Positions 26,601-38,924 of a DNA stretch of 64,000 bases are shown here, piece by piece. This DNA comes from Fasciola hepatica (taxonomy: Eukaryota > Platyhelminthes > Trematoda > Plagiorchiida > Fasciolidae): the NCBI GenBank assembly GCA_948099385.1, contig CANUEZ040000129.1, positions 4,340,001-4,404,000 on the forward strand. The letters run 5' to 3'. Both the position numbers and the translations under genes were made by a program. How positions within the stretch are numbered: position 1 is the stretch's first letter; the number at the start of each line of letters is the position of its first letter. The notes under the pieces are model-generated. The model was given only the letters and a program-made list of their open reading frames with translations. It ran no database searches and was not told where the DNA came from.

Positions 26601-27538
26601 GGGCTTCTTGTCGAACAATGGTAGACTGCGTGGTGGCATTTTGTAGGGGTCGGTCCTGGGATCCCTTTTGTCCCTTATGTACGTTACGGATTTGGTGGAC
26701 GGGTTGGAAAACCCGTGGTTCTCGTTCACGGATGACTTCAAGTTGGTAGGAGCACCAGATGATGCGGCGGTTCGGCGTGATCTGGACAAGGTATACCAGG
26801 GTTCAGCGGCGTGGGATCTTTCCCTCAATCTGAGCAGCTTCCAACGTCTCAACAAGGAGGAAGGACCAAGGCCTACACGATGCATAGGGCCATCAGACAA
26901 TCGGGAGGCGCTGGCTCAGACCATGGGAGCCCGTCAACTGGGGTGATGGTAAGCGCTGCCCTTAAGCCAAGTCACCACTGTTAGAAAGTGATGCAGAAGG
27001 TACATGGAGGCCATCGCCGGTCAAGGAGGTCGGTCCGCTCTAGGAAACTGAGGGTCTTATTGCCATTGTACAAAACTCTTTTTCTAACTCATCTAAATAT
27101 CTGCGTCCAAGCGCGTGTAATTTAACGGAATGGATAATTTAAGAGTGAATTACCGATTATCCGATGGGCAATAATTTAAGGCCCCCCAAGAATATGGCTT
27201 CATTGAGGACACCCCGTGCACCTCCAGTCAACTTCAATCTTCTAATGCCGTTACCACTGCAATGGACGTGAAGGAAGCAATCATTTTCTTTGTGTTTATG
27301 TCTATGGCGTCTAACAGGGTCCCACAAACCCAACTTCTATTCGCAGTTCACTCTACCGATGTTGCTGGCCATCTTCTTTCCAGGTGATCTCTTTTGTCTT
27401 CCCGCTCCCAAGCAGTTTGGTCGATGATCACCTGTCGGCGTTCAAGTCCATAACAAGTGGAGTGATACAGGGTAGTGTCATGGGCCCCCTTCATTTCTTC
27501 CTGTAAGCAAACAAGGCCTTAGAGGCAGTCTACAGAGG
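23638..27538 (+). repeat. Left arm (3,901 bp) of a giant near-perfect palindrome
   Basis: Every position x in this arm pairs with 57439-x in 29901-33801 as reverse complement. I found only a handful of single-base differences in the stretches I compared (for example near 23,654, 25,716, 25,820 and 26,852), so identity is well above 99%. The outer edge is sharp: 23,638 pairs with 33,801 and the bases beyond do not match. The inner edge is also sharp, at 27,538 paired with 29,901. The arm carries a decayed CR1-like RT (26.04-27.11 kb) and the start of a second RT fragment. Such identity in a region of otherwise old, decayed repeats means either a very recent inverted duplication or an assembly fold-back. 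Confidence 0.95.
26040..27110 (+). pseudogene. Decayed CR1-like RT domain in left palindrome arm
   Basis: Conserved RT blocks appear in order on the plus strand. AGPNDIHPAILKPLA at about 26,080-26,130 is the entry block ('GPDgIp..lLk.la'). LVPIVTPAYKGGDR at 26,200-26,245 and, after a frameshift, SYRPINLTSV near 26,252-26,280 form the fingers. QHGLWEGRSC and YLDSQKAFDSVNH (26,461-26,500) are the 'DFsKAFD' block; the Asp of Y-L-D and the A-F-D are present. GSVLGSLLSLMYVTDL leads to WFSFTDDFKLVG near 26,720-26,750, where the box reads F-T-D-D with both Asp kept. A weak C-terminal 'LLPLYKTLFLTHL' block follows near 27,060. The copy is interrupted by at least one frameshift and several stops. No endonuclease was recognised upstream in the arm. 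Confidence 0.85.
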
Positions 27539-27600
27539 CATCCTATATCTATTCGCCGATGATTTGAAGGCGGTCTACTCACAGGGATTGGGTGGCTACT
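27430..27600 (+). pseudogene. Second RT fragment, running out of the left palindrome arm
   Basis: FKSITSGVIQGSVMGPL at 27,441-27,491 matches the 'vtSGVPQGSVLGPLLFL' block. After one stop the frame continues to GILYLFADDLKAVYS (about 27,539-27,580), with an intact F-A-D-D catalytic box. The first part lies inside the palindrome arm. The F-A-D-D part lies just outside it, so the element runs straight across the arm's inner edge at 27,538. After about 27,590 the homology flips into the tail of the minus-strand copy of the same family (27,600-28,223), forming a tail-to-tail arrangement. This differs from the CR1-like RT in the same arm and belongs to the same family as 3,350-4,155. Confidence 0.75.
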
Positions 27601-28223
27601 GGACAGAATGGATCCAGGATTTATGACACTTTTTTGAGTAAGGGGTAGAATTTGGACGCCGATGACTGCATGTGCCACTCGTGGTACCGGCGGTCGAGGG
27701 AGATTTGGTCATAAGGTATGTTAGCTAGTGTGGCTGATAGGTTGCTTGGGTCAGGTGGAAAGACCACCTTGTAATAATCGGCAAATAGATACAGGGTGCC
27801 TCCGTAGACTGCCTCTAAGGCCTTGTTTGCTTACAGGAAGAAATGAAGGGGGCCCATGACACTACCCTGTATCACTCCACTTGTTATGGACTTGAACGCC
27901 GACAGGTGATCATCGACCAAACTGCTTGGGAGCGGGAAGACAAAAGAGATCACCTGGAAAGAAGATGGCCAGCAACATCGGTAGAGTGAACTGCGAATAG
28001 AAGTTGGGTTTGTGGGACCCTGTTAGACGCCATAGACATAAACACAAAGAAAATGATTGCTTCCTTCACGTCCATTGCAGTGGTAACGGCATTAGAAGAT
28101 TGAAGTTGACTGGAGGTGCACGGGGTGTCCTCAATGAAGCCATATTCTTGGGGGGCCTTAAATTATTGCCCATCGGATAACCGGTAATTCACTCTTAAAT
28201 TATCCATTCCGTTATATTACACG
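27600..28223 (-). pseudogene. RT fragment in the palindrome spacer, minus strand
   Basis: Read on the minus strand this gives the same order as its plus-strand neighbour: the GVIQGSVMGPL block near 27,880, then GGTLYLFADYYKVVF near 27,760-27,800. Here the F-A-D-D box has become F-A-D-Y, followed by a PPDPSNLSATLA and EWHMQSSASKF thumb-like tail (27,740-27,640). That tail is homologous to 4,060-3,870. The upstream part (27,797-28,223) is nearly identical to the palindrome arm, whereas the tail is clearly diverged from the plus-strand copy. Loss of the second catalytic aspartate marks it as inactive. Confidence 0.75.
27797..28223 (-). repeat. Third, nested inverted copy of the inner end of the palindrome arm
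   Basis: This segment is the reverse complement of 27,114-27,540 (positions sum to 55337) and a direct repeat of 29,901-30,325. Identity is near-perfect; examples of differences are ataaccgg here against ataatcgg in the arm, and one substitution at 27,803. The outer edge at 28,223 is abrupt, with gtggcgcg here against gcgcttgg in the arm. The same ~425-bp unit is therefore present three times within 3.2 kb, once plus and twice minus. This argues for repeated local copying or an assembly problem at this locus. Confidence 0.9.
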
Positions 28224-29900
28224 TGGCGCGGGTGTATTTGGTAGGACGGTAGCCGTCAGAGTTATGTGGAAACCAGTTCTTGCAGCAGGGAGTGAAGATG
28301 TGGGTTTTCCACCGCTTATGCGCCAGGCTATTATTTGTGGGTAACGCGCACAGTTTTAGAATAAGTAAAGAGAAATCAGGCATTCTAAACAGAACGGAGC
28401 AGAGGGAAGTTCATCAGGACAAGGTCCAGAAAGTGGCTCATTCAAGTCAGCTATCTAGGTGATCCTTTTGGCGTCGAGCGAGATGATGGACAAGGTGGAG
28501 TCAGTTACCAGTGAACGGGAAACGGCGGGAAGGCTTCCACGGGTAATAGAGAGGATGTGAAATGAGCATTAGAAGCTTCAGATATAGTTTCATGTGAGTT
28601 CGTATGTTTAGATATATAGATTCTAACTTTGCAGTTAGCGCCTAAATTATGCCCAGACCACGGAGTTTACCAATCTTGACAGACTTCTGGCTTTAGTGGA
28701 TGGTTGAGGGTGGCCGTATCTTGGCGGACGATCCGTCATGTTTTAGAGCGGTTAAACGTCTCCGGCGGTTATTTCAGGCGGAGAAACATAGAACAGTCCC
28801 TGGACTTTGAATAAAAGCTCCGCGAAACGGTGACCTCCAGCTCTATTTTCGCTTTTCTGGGTGGCGGTCCGGGATCACCGGCAACTGTAGAGGCAAGCTT
28901 AGACAAGCACCCCAGAAGAATGGTCCATGGACAGCCAGCGGCTAGTTGGGGGTCAGCAGTCAGAGAGGAGCTGTCCCAGTTTATCGAACAAACAAATGAA
29001 GAAACTGGACCGCATTTTGTAACTCGGGACGATATAAAAGGCGCTGAGGCTAGCTGGAGACTGATAGGGCACGGCAGTATGCAAGGCACCATTTAATGGT
29101 GACTACCGAAGAAATGATGTATTACCTGAGTTTTAGGTGCACTGGAGCAAAGGGCAAAAACTAGGTCGACAGCTTTATTGCCTATTGTAGGGGATTTACC
29201 AGTTTGACACCATAGAACTAGGCGTACATAGGGATGAAGTTCGATAAATGAGGAGGACCGGATTGTGATGACCAGCAAATGTGTAGGAAATTGAGACCCC
29301 CTGTTATGATTTTGTAGCTGAAGGTGCTCTCAGTCCAATTCAATTCATTTTGGTTCAGTGACTTGACGGCGGGAGGCCTGAATATTCAGACTCTTGCACT
29401 GATGAGCTCCTTGGATCCCTGGCGTCTCGAAAATTGGATAAGATGACTCTTCCTCAATACTCGGCTATAATCATTGAGGGTTCAGGTTGGATCCCTAACC
29501 GCGTTTCTCTTCGATTACGCTTCGGATCAGAGCCGTTGGTCCCACACACCTCACGGACAGTCTAGCCGGTAAGTAAGATAGTATAATAAAGGGTGGTAGG
29601 TTCTAGATAAGGGTTCCTCGAGGGTTGACGTGAAAGGAACCAGTCAGTCGTGCACAAAAACTCTTGGTCATATTCCTCCAAACACAGTCATCCACATCTT
29701 ATTCAATATCATTCTGATTCCATACACTGGACCGGCGCTTATAACATTCACTGACAGCCCATTCTAGTCATTAGCGACCCTAACTGCAAAAGGCTGACTT
29801 CTGATGTGGGTCAAAGTTCTCTGTTTCCTAATTGCCAGTACATGCCCTCTTAGGTAGCCATTCCCTGGCAGCTCAAATAAAGCCCCTAAGTGTCCCGTGC
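28224..29900. other. Unique spacer of the palindrome, no recognisable gene
   Basis: This sequence occurs once and separates the nested copy from the right arm. The longest open frames are 107 codons (minus, 28,769-29,092) and 88 codons (plus, 28,830-29,096). They overlap each other and show no known motif. Unique sequence here gives the only anchors for testing whether the palindrome is real. Confidence 0.6.
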
Positions 29901-32900
29901 CCTCTGTAGACTGCCTCTAAGGCCTTGTTTGCTTACAGGAAGAAATGAAGGGGGCCCATGACACTACCCTGTATCACTCCACTTGTTATGGACTTGAACG
30001 CCGACAGGTGATCATCGACCAAACTGCTTGGGAGCGGGAAGACAAAAGAGATCACCTGGAAAGAAGATGGCCAGCAACATCGGTAGAGTGAACTGCGAAT
30101 AGAAGTTGGGTTTGTGGGACCCTGTTAGACGCCATAGACATAAACACAAAGAAAATGATTGCTTCCTTCACGTCCATTGCAGTGGTAACGGCATTAGAAG
30201 ATTGAAGTTGACTGGAGGTGCACGGGGTGTCCTCAATGAAGCCATATTCTTGGGGGGCCTTAAATTATTGCCCATCGGATAATCGGTAATTCACTCTTAA
30301 ATTATCCATTCCGTTAAATTACACGCGCTTGGACGCAGATATTTAGATGAGTTAGAAAAAGAGTTTTGTACAATGGCAATAAGACCCTCAGTTTCCTAGA
30401 GCGGACCGACCTCCTTGACCGGCGATGGCCTCCATGTACCTTCTGCATCACTTTCTAACAGTGGTGACTTGGCTTAAGGGCAGCGCTTACCATCACCCCA
30501 GTTGACGGGCTCCCATGGTCTGAGCCAGCGCCTCCCGATTGTCTGATGGCCCTATGCATCGTGTAGGCCTTGGTCCTTCCTCCTTGATGAGACGTTGGAA
30601 GCTGCTCAGATTGAGGGAAAGATCCCACGCCGCTGAACCCTGGTATACCTTGTCCAGATCACGCCGAACCGCCGCATCATCTGGTGCTCCTACCAACTTG
30701 AAGTCATCCGTGAACGAGAACCACGGGTTTTCCAACCCGTCCACCAAATCCGTAACGTACATAAGGGACAAAAGGGATCCCAGGACCGACCCCTACAAAA
30801 TGCCACCACGCAGTCTACCATTGTTCGACAAGAAGCCCTCCACTTTCACTCGGGAAACTCTCTCCTTGAGGCTTTTTGTACGACCAACTACATTTTAGCC
30901 GTAAGGCAAAACGATTCCACCTCTGCTTCGAGCAGCCTGTGATTAACCGAATCAAATGCCTTTTGAGAATCCAGGTAGCAGGCTTCTGCCCGTTTTTCTC
31001 GATCCTCTAAACTGGTTGCCCCAACCAGGAAACTTATTAGGTTGGAGAAGCAAGAGCGCCCTTCCCAGAGCCCATGCTGGTTGGCAATCACCAGCCCGTT
31101 CTTGTCTAAATGCCTCACTGTTCTGTCTCGTAGTATCCTCTCGGGAGTTTAAAGTACCACTGACGTCAAGTTAATTGGCCTGTAACTGGTACGTGCCTCT
31201 GTCTCCACCTTTATAAGCAGGTGTGACGATCGGTACAAGCCAGTATTTGGGTATTACATCCTTGTCTAGTGATGTTTTGAGCAGCTTAGCTAGTGGTTCA
31301 GCCAGGATTAATGCTAGTGGCTTCAGTATTGCTGGGTGAATATCATTCGGTCCTGCCTCAAACGTAGAGGTACCGATGACAGCTTTGATTCTACGCGGGT
31401 CAGTGCCGGAGGACGATATATACGCAACCTATTGGGCAGCTACTGGTATTCCAATCGAAAGACAGCCGTGCGGAGGCCGTAGATTTGTCAGGAGTTAGAT
31501 GTGGTACGGCGGATATGTGAAAAAACACCGAACGTACCCCAGACACCCACCATCTCTCCAGAAAAGCCCTCCGCTAGAGGGGTTTTGATATCCGGGGATG
31601 CTAATGAAACTGGCAGTTGCGCGCTCCGAGGGCGACCTTTTAGTCACTAGAACAATATTGACTGATTTAATGTGTGAGAGAGAATGCTTTTAATTGGCAG
31701 AAGTTGAGGGGCATTGCTCGCTAAGCAACCGTGGTTTTGACAGCGGCACTGTAAAGAGGGTGACAAATGCCAGGGTCACTAGGACTTGATAGTGAGACGG
31801 ATATAATGTTAGTAGCGTAATTGGCTGAGGTGGGAGGCATCTCACAGGGTTTCTCTGGATGAGTGTGAGGAGGTGGGATGGTAACAAAATGGGTTATGAT
31901 GAAGAGGGCTTCGGTATGAAGAGTCAGTTGACATAATGCGCAGTAGGTTCAGAGTAGATACGGTGATGTTTGGTTGGTAAAGTGCAAAGGGGGACGAAGT
32001 TGGCTAGGAGTAATACGGGGCTCACTTCGGGGCGGAGAAGGGTCGGCCGTGGTCCACACGTTGTGGTATCGTTTGACAACTACGCTTGTGGCTAGTGCCA
32101 AGTGATTCGGTTATGATGGAGCCAAAGATGGATGCGGTACACTTGGTGGAAAATTTGTGATGCGGTCCTGCTTCTGTAGACCTGATTACGGCGGCTTCTG
32201 AGTTGATAGACGGAGCATGCAGCAGTTAGGTACGCGGATCTTTGGGGGACCGGATAGATGCGCCGGCGGGCTAGCGCCAGTGAGAGCGGTGCCATCCCGT
32301 AGGTTTGCTCTCGATGGAAGACGTAGAGAGGTGACATGCTGGTTGTCTGAGGCGCGAGAGATCAAAGGTCAGTTATCGACTAAAGCTGGGAGGGTGGTGG
32401 TGCCATCGCGGGGGATGTCTTGGTTACCAAGAACAAAAGACGAAAAGGATTAGGTTGTAGCGGGAGCCCTAGGAGACACCTTTACTGCTGTCTGGATGGT
32501 ATGGGCTGGCGTGGGAATCTGGCACTTGATGGCTAGTTTGGCAGACAGACCAGGACGTGAATGTTTGCTGACTAACGTGTGGGACTATATTACCTGGTTA
32601 GGGGTAGACAAAGGTGGAGGCTGGTGTACAACACGGAGCCTTTTAAGGGGACTTTGTGGTGGTAGAGGCAGACAGGATAGATCTGAGTTCGCATTGTGCA
32701 GTGGTGCACTGATCGACAGAAACGGCGATCAGTTATTGACCATTGGGGATTGTTCAGAGGGATTACTTGGCACCGGATTGTAGGGTAATGGCAACACCCT
32801 GTTGCCGGCTATCAGTCTAAGGATCTTCCTCCGCAGCGGGGTCCTGTCAGAAGTAATTTTTAAGTTTTTAAATGGGGTGCATTTTTCGATGGACTCCCTC

Positions 32901-33801
32901 TTCTCAATGAATTCCACGGCAGCGCCCTCCTCACGCCATTGAAACAGTAGTGGTCACATTCCGCGCTGACCTTTTCCTGAGTCTTTTGCAGTAGCACTCT
33001 TGATGTGACATGCCACAGGCTATAAGCAATGAATTTTTCTTCCAGAAAAGAAGCTCACTGTCTAGAACATAAAAAATACTCCATTTTTGGAACTTCTTAT
33101 CCTTCGGTGGACTTCGGAGGCAATTGGGCCTGGGACGCCGCTAGCTGATGGTTCACTTGCAGTGTTCGGGTGTTTGGAGGGATTGAAGATACGTGTAAGT
33201 GGCAACGACGTGGTCAGAGCATGATCCATGATGCATAACTAGAGCGCAATACATTTGTTACTGGCTTCACTGTAATATCAACTAGTGGTACTGAACAAAG
33301 GAATGAGGGGTTAGGACATCTGGGGTGTTTAATGCTTTCAGACTAATTGCGGTTAGCCACCCGGTGAACAGGGTGATTGGTAGTCGGCTTAGACGTGGTA
33401 CTACAAAAGATTTTAACATAAGTGGATTAGTAGATCAGTTGCTTGCTTCAGATTCTACTGTCCAGATAATAACCGAATTATTCTGAGTGAAACAAAAACC
33501 CTGAGAAGCTGTTTCGTAAATTATTACTCTAGATATCCCAGTAGAAACTGTGCCGATGTGGTGTAGCGCAGCGACTGCGAAGGCCGTCGCCAGGCCACAT
33601 GACTGTCCCCAAGGACTAGTCGTAGAATTATTAGAGATATCACCTACATCAGACCCATTCTTCTTGGAGATTTAGGGCCGGAGTTGAAGATACACCTTTC
33701 CTTGTGGGGCACAGCCGTATTCGAGGTCATTCAGGGCCGACTATGAAACAGCAAGCAGTAGTCTTGCCGCTGGTATGCGACCCACCGAGGAGGATGACTG
33801 G
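29901..33801 (-). repeat. Right arm (3,901 bp) of the giant palindrome
   Basis: Reverse complement of 23638-27538. It contains the same decayed RT on the opposite strand, the same short open frames in mirror order and the same abrupt ends. At the outer edge it reads ggatgactgg where the left arm corresponds to ggataactgg, after which the flanks are unrelated. The few differences between arms are single-base substitutions with no indels visible, because the paired sum stays exactly 57439 along the whole arm. Confidence 0.95.
30329..31399 (-). pseudogene. Decayed CR1-like RT domain in right palindrome arm
   Basis: Mirror copy of the RT at 26,040-27,110, with the same frameshift and stops. The F-T-D-D box lies near 30,690-30,720 and the YLDSQKAFDSVNH block near 30,940-30,978. 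One difference from the left copy is an Asn-to-Ile change after the RLQ/SFQRL segment (ATC here, AAC there, in coding sense). Both copies inherited the same inactivating lesions, so the duplication postdates the death of the element. Confidence 0.85.
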
Positions 33802-36800
33802 ACCATGGAACGTACTGTTGTTGGCATACTTTATTTGGGGTCATTGTATCTGACTCCCCATAATTGCAGAGTCTTCCGTGGCTTCAATATCCGAGCTCCA
33901 CTAAGCCAACTTGCAAACCAACAACCAAACTATCCTCTTGGCTAGTAGCTTTCCACTGGCATTTGGCCAACCTTGTTTCGCTAACACGTAAACTTTCCGT
34001 GTCTAATCATTTTCTCGAGTACTTCCGGCTGAGGCAGTAAATTGCCTTCTCGTTGGACTCAGACATGGACACGGCTGCCTTGCTTCCTTCTGGTATGTTG
34101 TGGACCACCGTTCCATTAGTCTACCATTGGAACACCTTATTTGAGTGCTTCTGGATAACGTTAACGTCCAGGTACCTCACAGTTCCAGGTTTGTAAAATT
34201 TATTGAACTAGTCACTTTCGTTGAAAATAGCACCACACTTGAAGAGAGTTTCGGTTTTCATCAGAACGGAATCGGGACTATGCGCCTAAATCCATTGTTT
34301 GGTCGGAATCACGAATAGTGATCGACAGATAACCTAATTTGAATGAGAGAAAATAACGCCCAGTGTAAATTCCAGCCACTGGATCGTTCGAGTGACGGGT
34401 AGCAACCAATTTCGACACAATCCAAAACAAAGTTAATTCCAAATAGCTACGATATTATGCACAACAAATTAGGCAATTTTAAAATAATCAACTCTCAAAA
34501 GTGTTCCTTCTGGGCTCTTATGCTCCAAATTGAACAACAAATCAACAACCGCAGCTGAATTACAGCAAATGTTAGATATAAATGAGATTACCGAAAACAG
34601 TCACAATGAAGTCCAAGCTGGGAAGCTCATGCTCGAGGTGACGGTGGGAGTCTGGTTTGTGACAAAGATTTACAGCTATAAAACGAACAATCGGGAATCC
34701 GGCAAAGGCAGTTCATACTAACGAAAAATTTCGTTTGTATCATGAATGCCAATGAACGGAACAGGGTTTCCTGAACTCCCTTACCCCCGAAAATGACTCA
34801 AGTTTTCTCCAGCGCTTCCCCGGAGATGTATATAAGATGAGAGCCTTTAGATGTCCTAAGCCGCAGTCTTTGCTCCGGCATCTGTGGTTATTCAGGAATA
34901 TATATAGGAAGAAGGAAACGCAACGAGCGGTCCTCTGGCAGCAACAAGAAAGGATGCTCATTGTCAGCTACCAGCTGTCGAACCATAAAAGGTGGTGGAC
35001 TACCGGGTCAATGCTCAGGTCCATAAAACAAGTAAAGAAGGGTCACTTTGGTCCCAACAAACCAGCCACCACCCCACGAGCCAAATTTCTTGACATATAC
35101 CGTCCTGGAGGCTCTTGCAGATTACTCCTTGAGCGACTGATCTGAAGCAGCTAAAGCTGACTCTAAACAAACTATCCACGGAAATTGAAACGGAAATTCC
35201 GGCGACAACCAGGGTCAGACCGGTATCCAGACTCGTCAGGCTTGTACAGTACCTAAAACCTGGAAACCTGAAAGTTGTTGATAGTTTTGCGGGCACCAAA
35301 TCAAGGCTGTCTTCCAGCCTACAGTTCGACCAAAAATTTTGTGATCCCAAATTAGACGACTTCTAATCACGACTGGTTGGAATCATGCAGAGTATGGTAT
35401 TCAAAATATTCGAAATATGACGAAGAAAAAACAATCACACTTGTCGGTAGTTCTTAGACAGACCGTAAAGGTAACGACTACGAGAAACGTAAAGGCTGTT
35501 GTACTGCAGGATGATGCATGCTTGACATAGCGTGTCTCGAGTTACCGAGGCACAACAGCACGAGCTTTTCCGCCATGACATGCTACGCAATATATGAACC
35601 CAGGGCCAAATAGACGCGACACAAATAACGGGACTGGGTACCAAATGAGCAAAGGGCATAGAAAGCCAGACAAACAACCAAGAAGGCGCATGATACAAGC
35701 CACAAGACACAAAAAAAAGAGGTGGATAATTGACAATAGCCGAGTCATAGAAGGACAATAGCACAGCTGATCATCTGAGCCGAATACCTAATACCCTAAC
35801 CGCGAAACCAGGAGGCCCGAGACTGACCAAAAACCCGGACACAGAGTGCAAACGTTTGCACTGCTAGTCCATCCTCTAACTAGAAGGAGAAGCTAGAAGC
35901 AACCGAATACCACAAGTTTATCAGTGCCGACCAAACTAGGTAATACTAAGGCATTAACTCTATGGTTTTTTGGTCCATCCGGTCGAACTCGCGGAAGTCA
36001 CGCATTGAGGAATCAGCGGAGTTGAGTGGGCCACAACAAAACGACGACTGAAATTTATCACGAAGATATACGACGGCGGTAAAGCAATTAGTTTTGTACA
36101 AGATTGAACTGTTCAAAATCTCAGGGGGTTTTAGAAGGGTGATAGTAAAGTTAAAGTTTTGGGCTTCAATGTAGATGGAAATGACCTGTCCCTGAATGAC
36201 AAGCAGCTCAAACACAGCAAAGCCGAGCGTACCGCAACAAGAAAAGAAATTAACCCCAAGGAAATCAAGGTGACTTGGCACAGGCAAAAGAAGGAAACAA
36301 GAAAGAGACAGAATATAAGAAAGCCAGTTAGAGAAAAATATTAGGGAACTGTCAAAATTGCTCTCAAGAGCGAGTGAGAGGGGTGGTGGGATGGTTTTGC
36401 GGTGTGAAAAATGAGGCCGCTTGACTTCGCCGCTGCGCTTTCTTCTAGGAAACGGCAAAAGATTACTCGATCCCGTGAAAAGATTCTGGACCGGAGGGGA
36501 AAGGGAGAGGACAAATATATCCGGGATTTTCGTGCGGCTTTGGAGAGACTAAGTTTGTTTTGACCACCACCGCTGCCACCTAGCTCACTGGCCGCGTAGT
36601 GATATAATAATTTCGGGCAATGTAAGACCAGGCTGCATCCACCAAGAGGCAGCTGGAGGGCATGCTGGGATTACTAAATGAAGGGGACGAACTGGAGGCC
36701 CTGGAGCTGGCTAGAAGCCTGCCCATGTTTGCATATACGAAGTCAGCCAGAGACAGTATTCGGAAATCAGAGGTCTCACCACACGAATATATGTGTTGCC

Positions 36801-38920
36801 AGTAGACAGGAGTAGTATGGTGGGCAGACATGTTACAAAATGCTCGCAAAACTGAATCTCAGTAAATATGCCGGATAACTGAGTTGGCCGACATGTGTAC
36901 GGAGAGAAGTTGTAGTGCGGGCTGAAGCTCCTCAGCAATAACCATCTGGTGATCCAACTCATCTTACAAATTGGCGGCCGAAATGCAGGGTATTCCGGAC
37001 CACAAAATCGACGGACAAAAGACCGCCGTGTGGATCCTGGTGACTTTACGGACTGCAGTGAACTCGATCTTTCTAAGAAAGTGACCATTTTTGGGCGCCA
37101 TTTTGGATCTATTTTCCCCATTATTTTGCCTGACTTTTGATACCCATCTCACTGTTTCATTCAGTTGATAACGTTTATCTGGACTGACTGTTTTGAGGTT
37201 TCCGTCGATCTCGCTTTTAAACTGCTTGCGCTTTTGGTCCGTCTCCGATTGTACTCTTTCGCGGTTCGTTCTCTGCTCAGCCGTTGCTTTCATTTTCATT
37301 CAATGTTTTTCTCGTATGGGTACCGTTTCGATGCCACGATAAGTAAAACACACCTCCGCATCTATCAAACGGCTTGCGTCCTCTCTATTCATCCGATAGA
37401 GGGGATTACATAAATATTTCCCTGTGCAACCGTACAGGGAACATGTACGTTAGCTTCTCCAGAAAGCCTCCTATATTCTTTGCAAATTGAGGGGTTTGAA
37501 ACCTCCAAAACAGTTCTTCGCACCGGTTTTCCTGTTGTCCACAAGAAGCAGCAGGATCTACCGTTGCACCGGCTTGTGCTGAAACCGACCAGGAACCAGG
37601 CGAACCAGGCTTTTATCCCTGACTCAGCTCTCCCCGTGAACCTCTGACAACTGGGCTGGATCTTCCACCGTCGTTGGTTCTCAGAGGCCATGAGACACTG
37701 GAAATCCTCCTGGGGCTTGTTTCTTTCACCCTTTGGAAACTTCCGTACGGATTGAAGAAACGGAGCATGCCCCCTGCTGAAATGAGAGAAGTCGCTATAG
37801 CCCTACTATAGGATTCGACCATTGACGACGGAGCTAACGCAGCCTGGAATTCCTTCAAATCGGAAATACCTGATCTGGCTAGTCTGCTTGCACCTCCACA
37901 TGAGCAAAAATGATATATAAAGAAACCCCCTTGATTTGACAAAGGACTGCGGGGACTGTTGTGAAAATGAAATCCAGCTTGGCGATATCTTCGATCCGCC
38001 GGTACCGGTCATTTTAACCCCATACGAGTCTGAAATTCGTTTCTGATCTTATAACTACGAACAGAAGTGAACATGAAGGGTGACTTGCAGTCTATTCCTT
38101 TACAACACCGAAGGGGCTTTTTGCCCATCTGGGAAAGAAGACCTGGTCACACCCAAGCATCCCAACACTGCTACAAGAGAAAACTTGGCGGATCCTAATT
38201 GCAGTGGAGCAGAATTATTGACGTATCACTGTGCCGACTTTTGTGCCACCGAGATGTCCCTTTCTAACCAGCCCCCAGAGTAGGCAGCCATGATATTGCT
38301 ATCGTTCAGGGTGGAATGTGTTGTCAACGTTTCGATAGGGCTTCGTTCCAGGGAGATTGACCGAGAGGTGTGGTCCGAAAAGTGAATAAAGAGAAAGGTA
38401 ATTGGACGTCTTACCTGAACCTTCCGTGAATATGGCCAAGTACTGAAGAAGAGGAATACTCTCTTCTATTTGTCGAAGCACCGGAGGATTCAAGGGTCTC
38501 ACCAGTGCAGTAATCTGGACATTCAGGCATCCCGCGGTCAAGTCCTGGAGCTAACTTGAAATGAATCCTCTGGTCACGATTAGATTCATTTACTAATCCT
38601 ACAAGATCTAGCGAAAGTCACCACGGCCTCTCCTGATGAAGCACAGTAGGCTACAGTTCTAATGGAAATCCTCGCCCACGTTAACGTTCTAGGGCGGGAA
38701 AAGAGCAAACCCGCTGTGGTTTGCAAGGATCAATGCTTTCCGTGAGTGGTTTCTTGTCTTCAATCTGCAAGATACAAAAGCACAAAGCCCCGTGGGCATA
38801 AAGGTTCGGTAAGTGCGTCAACAGGATGTTACACTTACATTGGTCGAAAGCCAATACTGCTGCTAACAGCCTGCGCGTTACACCTATACTCATTGTGCGG
38901 TTGGTCTTGGGTGCGTAGTC
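33802..38920. other. No recognisable gene
   Basis: Five kilobases with no domain I can name. Open frames reach 170 codons on the minus strand at 35,946-36,458 and 136 codons at 36,711-37,121. They lack homology I recognise and overlap other frames. A lysine/arginine-rich frame at 36,159-36,344 (plus) and another at 36,964-37,299 (minus) are compositionally biased only. Confidence 0.4.
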
Positions 38921-38924
38921 CGTA

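Noticed and set aside
35946..36458. 170-codon minus-strand open frame
   Set aside because: Phe/Leu/Ser-rich composition, no recognisable domain, no splice context and overlap with other frames; a chance open frame is more likely.
37389..37942. Overlapping 100-109-codon minus frames with Gly/Ser/Arg-rich peptides
   Set aside because: No recognisable family; the plus strand opposite is equally open in pieces, so strand and coding status cannot be decided.
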